From contig CAINEX010000018.1 in the NCBI GenBank assembly GCA_903847935.1, positions 1 to 32,893 of the forward strand: 32,893 bases of DNA, read 5' to 3'. The notes beneath the pieces are model-generated. The model was not told where the DNA came from and did not search any database. It was given only the letters and a program-made list of their open reading frames with translations. The translations under genes were made by a program, and so were the position numbers. Shown one piece after another: positions 27,389-32,893 of this stretch. The DNA comes from an uncultured Spartobacteria bacterium. Its GTDB lineage: Bacteria; Verrucomicrobiota; Verrucomicrobiia; Chthoniobacterales; UBA6821. How positions within the stretch are numbered: position 1 is the stretch's first letter; each line of letters starts with the position of its first letter.

Positions 27389-28768
27389 ATGTCCGCACTC
27401 AAAAGCGACGCGCTCGTCCTCTTCGGGGCGACTGGAGACCTGGCTCATAAGAAACTCTTCGACACGATTCAGGCTCTCTATCGTCGTGGTGTGATTGAAG
27501 GGCCGGTTATCGGTGTCGCTAAAAGTGAAATGACTCGCGATCAGGTCATTGACCGCGCCCGCGAAGGAATCGTCACTTATGGCCGGGGTGTGGACGAGGC
27601 CAACTTCAAGAAGTTTGCAGATCAATTCCAGTACGTCGACGGGGATTACGGGGATGCAGCGACATTTGAGGCACTCAGGAAAGCCCTTGGCGGCGCCCAG
27701 CGTCCGATTCACTACTTGGCAATTCCCCCGGTTCTTTTCGGAACCGTGACCAAAGGGCTCAAGGCGGCTGGATGCATCAACGACGATACGCGCGTTGTTG
27801 TCGAGAAACCGTTCGGTCACGACAAGGCCTCTGCCGAGGCTCTGAATAATATCCTCCATGAGGTACTGGAAGAGAAACAGGTCTTCCGTATCGACCATTA
27901 CTTGGGCAAGGAGGCAACGCAGAATGTTCTCTACACCCGTTTTGCGAATGCATTCCTCGAGCCGATCTGGAACCGCAATCATATCAGCAATATCCAGATC
28001 ACCATGGCCGAATCTTTCGGAGTCGATGGACGTGGTGCTTTTTATGACGCCACCGGATGCCTCCGTGACGTGATTGAGAACCACCTCATGCAAGTCGTTG
28101 GATTCCTTTGCATGGAGCCCCCTTACTGGCCTGACAAGGAGCGCGTCCGTGACGAACAGGTGAAGCTCTTCCGTTCCATCCGCACCATTTCCCCCAACGA
28201 TATCGTCAGGGGGCAATTTGAGGGTTACCTGCAGGAGCCTGGGGTTGCCCCGAACAGTACCACGGAGACATTTGCAGCAGTCCGCGTATTCATTGATAAC
28301 TGGCGCTGGCAGGGAGTTCCGATCTATATCCGAGCCGGTAAGAATCTACCCGTCTCCGCAACTGAAGTTCGCGTTCAGTTTCATCGTCCACCCCAAGTTG
28401 TTTTCCCAGATGAGCAGGCTCCGATGCACAACCACGTACGGTTCCTCTTCTCACCCCGCATCGAAATAGGCCTCTGCATGCAGGTTAAGATCGACGGTGA
28501 GAGGATGGTCGGTGAACCAATGGAAATGAAGGTTGTCGATCAGCAACCCGACGAGATGACTCCCTACGAGCGACTCATCGGTGATGCCATCCAAGGAGAT
28601 CAGGCCCTCTTTGCTCGTCAGGATGTGGTTGAGGAGGGATGGCGTATTGTGGAGAAAATCATCGGCAACTCTGTTCCCGTTCATCCCTACAAGAAGGGAA
28701 CCTGGGGGCCGGAAGAGGTCAATGATGTCCTTCTTCCTTCGGGCGGATGGCATGGCCCGCAGGTGTGA
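27389..28768 (+). CDS. zwf: Glucose-6-phosphate 1-dehydrogenase
   Basis: First enzyme of the oxidative pentose phosphate pathway. I place the start at the ATG at 27389, 34 bases after gnd, because the protein then begins [24 protein letters not shown], the family N-terminus; the longer in-frame extension would overlap gnd. The 459-residue product has the coenzyme motif GATGDLA (about 14-20), [17 protein letters not shown], the catalytic signature RIDHYLGKE and the C-terminal beta+alpha domain with [15 protein letters not shown] and [18 protein letters not shown]. The direct gnd-zwf arrangement implies coordinate expression of both NAD(P)H-producing steps. Confidence 0.97.
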   Translation: MSALKSDALVLFGATGDLAHKKLFDTIQALYRRGVIEGPVIGVAKSEMTRDQVIDRAREGIVTYGRGVDEANFKKFADQFQYVDGDYGDAATFEALRKALGGAQRPIHYLAIPPVLFGTVTKGLKAAGCINDDTRVVVEKPFGHDKASAEALNNILHEVLEEKQVFRIDHYLGKEATQNVLYTRFANAFLEPIWNRNHISNIQITMAESFGVDGRGAFYDATGCLRDVIENHLMQVVGFLCMEPPYWPDKERVRDEQVKLFRSIRTISPNDIVRGQFEGYLQEPGVAPNSTTETFAAVRVFIDNWRWQGVPIYIRAGKNLPVSATEVRVQFHRPPQVVFPDEQAPMHNHVRFLFSPRIEIGLCMQVKIDGERMVGEPMEMKVVDQQPDEMTPYERLIGDAIQGDQALFARQDVVEEGWRIVEKIIGNSVPVHPYKKGTWGPEEVNDVLLPSGGWHGPQV

Positions 28769-28805
28769 AAACAGGCTGAAGGCTGTCGTTGCATAGAGTT
28801 AAAGA

Positions 28806-29606
28806 ATGAGACGCCTCGGGCTTGTTTCGCTGGTGTTGCTTCTTTTTTTGCCCTCCTGCTCGCGAAAGGAAACAACAGGCTTGTTCTCAGATTCCAAGCC
28901 CCTTGTAGTGGGCATGGATCTCTCCTACCCTCCATTTGAGACCATTAATGCCGAAGGTAAGCCCTCGGGTATCAGTGTCGATCTTGCCCATTCGCTTGGG
29001 GAGTCGCTGCATCGACAGGTGAGGATTGAGAGCATTCCTTTCACGGGATTGATCCCTTCATTGCTCACTGGGAAAATTGATCTGATCCTCTCATCAATGA
29101 CCGATACCGCAGAGAGGGAGAAGACGATTTCCTTCTCCGATCCTTATCTGAAAATCGGTCTTTCTCTTCTTGCCGCGAAGAAGAGTTCTCTCTCGGGTTG
29201 CAAGGATCTTGATCAATCGGGCCGGACTTTTGCCGTTCGCCAAGGAACCACTGCTCAGGTATGGGCTCAGGAAAACCTGAGGCTGGCCAAAACCCTGGTT
29301 CTCGACAAAGAGTCCTCCGCCGTCTTGGAGGTCGTTCAGGGAAAGGTTGATGGATTTCTGTATGACCAGATGAGTGTTTGGAAGAATCAGCAGGAGCATC
29401 CAGCCGAGACGATTGCCTTACTGGAACCCCTTCAGAGCGAGTCCTGGGCCATCGGCTTACGACCAGGCGACACGGAACTGCGTGAGCAGGTGAATCGCTT
29501 TATCAAGTCCTTCCGGGAGTCGGGGGGATTTGAGCGTCTGGGCAATCTCTACCTAAGGGATCAGAAAGAGGCTTTTACCAAAGCCGGAATACCTTTTTAC
29601 TTTTGA
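28806..29606 (+). CDS. Periplasmic amino-acid-type solute-binding lipoprotein (SBP family 3)
   Basis: 266 residues beginning with a lipoprotein signal: basic MRR, a hydrophobic core and lipobox LPSC with Cys18. The mature part follows the bacterial extracellular solute-binding family 3 pattern: LVVGMDLSYPPFETINAEGK, GISVDLAHSLGESL, FTGLIPSLLTGKIDLILSSMTDTAERE, ISFSDPYL and FAVRQGTTAQVWAQ in lobe 2, ending with SFRESGGFERLGNLYL. Such proteins deliver polar amino acids or related ligands to ABC permeases. No permease or ATPase gene is adjacent, so it is an orphan or serves a distant transporter. It sits 37 bases after zwf and 13 bases before fabD on the same strand. Confidence 0.9.
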   Translation: MRRLGLVSLVLLLFLPSCSRKETTGLFSDSKPLVVGMDLSYPPFETINAEGKPSGISVDLAHSLGESLHRQVRIESIPFTGLIPSLLTGKIDLILSSMTDTAEREKTISFSDPYLKIGLSLLAAKKSSLSGCKDLDQSGRTFAVRQGTTAQVWAQENLRLAKTLVLDKESSAVLEVVQGKVDGFLYDQMSVWKNQQEHPAETIALLEPLQSESWAIGLRPGDTELREQVNRFIKSFRESGGFERLGNLYLRDQKEAFTKAGIPFYF

Positions 29607-29619
29607 ACAACAAGCACTC

Positions 29620-30549
29620 ATGAAAACAGCACTCCTCTTCTCCGGTCAAGGAGCTCAATCGGTAGGCATGGGCAAAGACCTTGTTTCCCGCTTCCCCGTT
29701 GCAGCCGATCTTTTCAACAAGGCTGATCGCCTTCTCGGTTATTCTCTCTCTGCAACTGCCTTTGAAGGGCCTGCTGATGAGTTGACGCGCACTTCTATCT
29801 GCCAACCTGCGCTCTATGTGCATGGCTTGGCTACGTTGACCGTCCTTAAGGATGCCTGCCCTGATCTTTGCTTCGATGCGGCGGCGGGCCTCTCGCTTGG
29901 GGAGTTCACAGCGTACTCCGCGGCGGGAGCCTTTGATTTTGAAACCGGCCTGAAGCTTGTCGATCAGCGCTCACGATTCATGCAGGAAGCCTGCGAGGCG
30001 AGCGAGGGGGGGATGGCAGCCATCATTGGCGCCGATGAGCAGGGGGTCCGGAATCTTGCGGCGGCCGCAGATGTCGATGTCGCCAATTTTAACAGCCCGG
30101 GGCAGATCGTCATCTCCGGAGAGAAGTCAAAGATCGCCTTGGCCGTGGGCATGGCCAAGGAATTCGGCGCCCGCAAAGCGGTCGAGTTAACGGTGGCGGG
30201 GGCCTTCCACTCACGGCTCATGGAGCCCGCTTACCAGCGACTCCGTGCCGTTCTGGAGGAGACTCCGATCGTGATGCCTCGGATCAAGGTCGTCAGTAAT
30301 GTGGATGCCCTTCCGGCAGAGTCTCCCGATGGCATCCGTAAGTCACTTGCTGATCAGGTCACAGGCTCTGTCTGTTGGACCGCCAGTATCGAGTACATGA
30401 TCGATCATCTCGGCATCACTCGTTTCCTAGAATTGGGGCCGGGAGGGATTATTGCAGGACTCGTGGGTCGGATCCGGAAGGGGACCGAGGTGATTAGTAT
30501 CTCGGATGTTGTCTCGCTGGAATCCACCCTTCCCCTTCTTCGATCATAG
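29620..30549 (+). CDS. fabD: Malonyl-CoA:ACP transacylase
   Basis: Loads malonyl groups onto acyl carrier protein for fatty-acid synthesis. At 309 residues the sequence begins with ALLFSGQGAQSVGMGKDLV; the nucleophile lies in AAGLSLGEF (the GxSxG motif, here G-L-S-L-G), with R117-type QRSRFMQEA, the NFNSPGQIVISG segment and the catalytic His in GAFHSRLMEPA. FLELGPGGIIAGLVGR closes the fold. All key residues are present. No other fab genes are in the window. The leader contains ACAACAAGC and lacks a Shine-Dalgarno sequence. tatA follows after 54 bases. Confidence 0.97.
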   Translation: MKTALLFSGQGAQSVGMGKDLVSRFPVAADLFNKADRLLGYSLSATAFEGPADELTRTSICQPALYVHGLATLTVLKDACPDLCFDAAAGLSLGEFTAYSAAGAFDFETGLKLVDQRSRFMQEACEASEGGMAAIIGADEQGVRNLAAAADVDVANFNSPGQIVISGEKSKIALAVGMAKEFGARKAVELTVAGAFHSRLMEPAYQRLRAVLEETPIVMPRIKVVSNVDALPAESPDGIRKSLADQVTGSVCWTASIEYMIDHLGITRFLELGPGGIIAGLVGRIRKGTEVISISDVVSLESTLPLLRS

Positions 30550-30603
30550 ATCAGCGAGAGAGAACTGCTTGTTAAGCAACCCAAGAAAAATAACTTTCCA
30601 AGC

Positions 30604-30957
30604 ATGATCACAATTCTGGCATTTGGAATGCCTGCAGCCCCCGAATGGATTTTCATCGGGATTCTGGCCCTTGTCCTCCTAGGACCAAAAAAGCTTCCCG
30701 AACTCGCGCGAGGACTTGGCAAGGCTCTCGGTGAGTTGCAGAAGGCCAAGGAGGACTTTCAGCGCGAGATCACCGGTGTCCCACCGGTACCGAAGATTGA
30801 GATACCCTCTGGCAAGGTCGCCCAGTCTGGGCATACGGATGCTATTTCAGAACTAACCGGAAACTTATCGGCATCGACCACCTCTGCTGAAGTTTCAATG
30901 GGAAAAAAGACCCAGGAGAATCACGTTCCTGTCACTAGTTCAGAACGAAGCAACTGA
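30604..30957 (+). CDS. tatA: Sec-independent translocase TatA/E component
   Basis: Small pore-forming subunit of the twin-arginine translocase. The 117 residues have a short N-terminal periplasmic stretch, one transmembrane helix (PEWIFIGILALVLLG, about 13-27), the hinge and amphipathic helix KKLPELARGLGKALGELQKA, and a polar, Ser/Thr-rich tail to the end. The hinge reads LLGPKKLP where many TatA proteins have LFGPKKLP. No tatB or tatC is adjacent. Its last 18 bases overlap, tail to tail, the end of the reductase remnant on the other strand, marking the boundary of the accessory patch. Confidence 0.9.
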   Translation: MITILAFGMPAAPEWIFIGILALVLLGPKKLPELARGLGKALGELQKAKEDFQREITGVPPVPKIEIPSGKVAQSGHTDAISELTGNLSASTTSAEVSMGKKTQENHVPVTSSERSN

Positions 30958-31623
30958 GTGGAGGTAGTTTCGGAAAAAGTCCGCATTTGGACTCGTTAAA
31001 GCTTTTTCCGTTTTGAAAGAAGTAAAAAGGTTCCGGCAATCGAAATCCACTCGGTAAATATTTGAATGGAATTGCGACAAAGTTGGATCCGCCGCAGTCA
31101 ATGCCACTGCTGGGAAAAGACCACTCTGGCTCAGGGCAAATTTTTTGAGCTGCCGACTCCACTCATCGGAAGGAATTCGTGTTATGCTGGAATTCTCAGC
31201 TAGTGCCTTTTGGATCAGATCAGACCAAGCAAGCGGGGGAAATGGTGTGAGATGATATATATTCGGATAACTTGAAGTGAGAAGGGAGAGGCGAACAACA
31301 ATTTCCGCACCTAAATCAACAGGTAGATATGTAAGCAAAAAATCTATTTCGGGAGCCAAGGAGGTTTTGATCACCGCTTTAAGAAGTTGTTCAATCTGTC
31401 CCCTTGGATTGCAACTGGAAGAGTAAAAGTCTCCAAGAAGATAGGGGAGGCGGAGGATCCTAACAGGAAGCCCGGTTGCAACGGCATTTTCGCAGAGACG
31501 TTCGGCCATCCACTTTGATTTTGCATATCCGGAATACCTGCTCATGAATTTTGGATGAAGTCCTGCAAGCGGTTTTTCAAAAACGACGAGCAATGCTGCC
31601 GATATTGTGAAGAAGGTTCTCAT
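30940..31623 (-). pseudogene. Thioester reductase (R) domain fragment, N-terminally truncated
   Basis: Remnant of the terminal reductase domain that releases the product of an NRPS/PKS assembly line as an aldehyde or alcohol. From about 31580 leftward the translation (FEKPLAGLHPKF...) includes the catalytic YAKSK of the SDR active site in GYAKSKWMAERL, LPVRILRLPYLLGD, TYLPVDLGAEIVVRLSLL, and the C-terminal NIYHLTPFPPLAWSDLI. The Rossmann glycine motif (GATGFLG type) and roughly the first 130-150 residues of the domain are absent. The first 14 or so residues of the open frame are merely the ligase fragment read in another frame, so the annotated ATG at 31623 is not a real start. Not expected to bind NADPH. 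Confidence 0.8.
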
Positions 31624-32176
31624 TAGAAACTACCACGCCCTTTGGATTGCCAGTTGAGCCCGAGGTATATTGAAGAAAAAGAGGATCTGATGGACTACGT
31701 GGGAGGCCGATCGCTTCCAGGTGATTGGATCCATCGAGATGGTCAACTGCTATCCAGATCAGTTGTTTCAGGGGAGAATCTTCCGTAATCCTAGACATTA
31801 ATGCTTCTGAAACCGCTTGGGTACAGAGGAGGATGCGAGCACTGGAATCGATAGCAACTCTCTCTAGTCCTGAGAGAGATTGCTTCGCCCGCGGAATACT
31901 TAGAGGAACAGCAGGAAAACCAGCCAGAGCACAACCGAGAAATGCTTCGATGAACTCTAGGCCTGGAGGAAACAATAAAAGAACATTGCCGACCGAGTTG
32001 CCATGCTTAAGCAGTTCTGCGGCAATGCATGAAGCGGACAAGTATAGATTCCGATACGATAAAGAGTTCTCTACTTCATCGGTTTTCAAGAATGTGTAAG
32101 CCGTGGCATCCGGTTTGTGGGAGGCATGAGAGGAAATAATATCCCTTAGAAGTCCGTAGCGAGGGTGGGAAAACAT
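31577..32176 (-). pseudogene. Fatty-acyl-AMP ligase N-terminal fragment (broken megasynthase)
   Basis: 199 residues matching the beginning of a fatty-acyl-AMP ligase (FAAL), the loading module that activates a fatty acid for lipopeptide or polyketide synthesis. Visible features are the start LLRDIISSHASHKPDATAYTFL, LLLFPPGLEFIEAFLGCALA, AVPLSIPRA and the ATP-binding A3 motif LFLQYTSGSTGNPKGVVVSN followed by ENLLHN. FAALs normally continue for about 350-400 more residues through the motifs that bind AMP and the C-terminal lid; here the frame stops right after SIARRF. The next bases code, in another frame, for the end of a thioester reductase, so the gene is internally deleted and inactive. Confidence 0.8.
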
Positions 32177-32303
32177 ATCTGTATACTACGCTTAAATAAG
32201 TATGAAACGATTGGATTCATTAGAGAATCGCAATCATTTAAAAAGCGTAAAAAGTTTATAAGACTTCCAACTGCTTGCCCAGATCGGGCCTAAAGAACAA
32301 GTA

Positions 32304-32333
32304 TTTCCGGAGGGTGTAATAACCCTCCGGAAA
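32304..32333 (-). terminator. Strong hairpin terminator of the 112-residue gene
   Basis: A perfect 12-bp stem TTTCCGGAGGGT (32304-32315) with ACCCTCCGGAAA (32322-32333) and a 6-base loop, lying 13 bases after the stop of the minus-strand gene at 32347. Read leftward it is followed by a moderately U-rich stretch. No plus-strand gene ends nearby. The rest of the 170-base gap (32177-32346) is A+T-rich without a gene. Confidence 0.75.
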
Positions 32334-32346
32334 CGTGCAGTTAGAA

Positions 32347-32685
32347 CTAGAGAAGTGTCAGATATTCCTCAATGTACTGGTGACTAGGATCACCCATCAC
32401 GGTGATTTTGGTTTCCTGGGTTCCATCCACAACACATTCGTTCAACTGATCGCGGAGTTTGTTCAACTCGGCATCGGCCTTGAGGTTATTAATTTCTTGA
32501 ATCATTACATCGAATGTCGGGTATGTAGCCACGAAATTTAATTCACGGGTACGTCCAAAGATAGTCGATGTTAGGTAGACATTGATTCCCTTCGACTTAA
32601 GATAATCGACGGTTTTGTGTGCCAAGGCAAAGGCCTCGTCAAACTTACTGGCTTTTGCAACAGCGCTTTTAGTTTTGATGTACAT
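32347..32685 (-). CDS. Uncharacterised 112-residue protein
   Basis: I do not recognise this protein. It is hydrophilic, has no signal peptide, membrane segment or cysteine pair (one Cys), and alternates predicted helices (FDEAFALAHKTVDYLKSKG, DVMIQEINNLKADAELNKL) with strands (NVYLTSTIFGRTRELNFVATY, TQETKITVMG). That pattern is compatible with a dimeric alpha/beta-barrel-like or other small alpha/beta fold (inference). The coding potential is supported by a full-length frame, an ATG preceded by an A/T-rich leader, and a strong dedicated terminator downstream. It sits between a broken megasynthase gene and a possible mobile-element edge in the A+T-rich patch, so horizontal origin is likely. 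Confidence 0.65.
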   Translation of the reverse strand: MYIKTKSAVAKASKFDEAFALAHKTVDYLKSKGINVYLTSTIFGRTRELNFVATYPTFDVMIQEINNLKADAELNKLRDQLNECVVDGTQETKITVMGDPSHQYIEEYLTLL

Positions 32686-32803
32686 TAATTTTTATTGAAC
32701 AGAGGTTGTCGCCACAACTCACTAGAATTAGGGACGATTTTTCTTATTATCATATCACTAGTGTCCGGTTAAGAGGGTGATTGGATTTTGTTGATTGTTC
32801 AAG

Positions 32804-32893
32804 ATGAGTGAGTTGCGATTCAAAATGGATGTGAGGGATTTGAACTTGGAAGGTCGTTTGGTGACGATCTGCGCCCATGAACACTGGCCGCTA
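32804..32893 (+). CDS. Partial open reading frame at window edge, possible transposase start
   Basis: From ATG 32804 the frame stays open for 30 codons to the window end (MSELRFKMDVRDLNLEGRLV, then TICAHEHWPL). It is preceded at 32759-32770 by AGTGTCCGGTTA, a type of sequence often found at the tips of insertion sequences, 34 bases upstream, a usual distance for a transposase start. With so few residues the family cannot be named; a transposase of the IS4/IS5 sort is a guess. No Shine-Dalgarno sequence is obvious. Confidence 0.3.
   Translation, partial: MSELRFKMDVRDLNLEGRLVTICAHEHWPL

Noticed and set aside
32715-32815. Nine-base inverted repeat CAACTCACT (32715-32723) / AGTGAGTTG (32807-32815).
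   Set aside because: Short, 83 bases apart, and not at a convincing element boundary; likely chance.

Overview
This is a stretch of bacterial chromosome, mostly core genes, with a compositionally different accessory patch at the right end (about 30.94-32.89 kb). The organism has an outer membrane (OprB-type porin, lipoprotein, GspF/PilC protein). Several traits fit a Verrucomicrobiota-like (PVC) bacterium: start codons generally lacking Shine-Dalgarno sequences, a DksA/TraR-type protein with a long histone-H1-like tail, and a predicted non-discriminating AspRS. The phylum assignment is inference; there is no 16S gene here.

Layout. 58-11004 (+): rplL, rpoB, rpoC, rpsB, tsf and a PtsN-like EIIA gene, one rightward transcription-translation block. 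The only large gap, 442-778 between rplL and rpoB, holds two strong RNA hairpins. 11087-12799 (+): argS. 12983-14897 (-): rpsR, a 57-residue rpmG, the H1-tailed DksA-like gene and a small membrane protein, ending in a clear terminator that faces argS. 15009-18532 (+): hisS, aspS, apaG. 18628-20772 (+): glgX, convergent with a sugar nucleotidyltransferase (20796-21548, -). 21585-25308 (+): a DUF3431-like protein, an isolated gspF/pilC and an OprB-like porin. 25453-26217 (-): mtnN. 26335-30957 (+): gnd and zwf (oxidative pentose phosphate pathway, probably one operon), an orphan amino-acid-type binding lipoprotein, fabD and tatA.

Right end. On the minus strand, overlapping the tail of tatA, are two abutting fragments of what looks like one large lipopeptide/polyketide-type megasynthase. 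One is the first ~200 residues of a fatty-acyl-AMP ligase; the other is the last ~210 residues of a thioester reductase domain. They meet out of frame at a small A/T palindrome, so the whole middle of the assembly line is missing. Next come a strong terminator, an unrecognised 112-residue gene and, at the edge, a short open reading frame that may begin a mobile element. This region is visibly more A+T-rich than the core genes.

No tRNA, rRNA, CRISPR array or intact insertion sequence was seen. The most interesting items are the composite rplL-rpoB hairpin, the megasynthase remnant and the AspRS specificity residues. I did not find a convincing wholly new multi-gene system.
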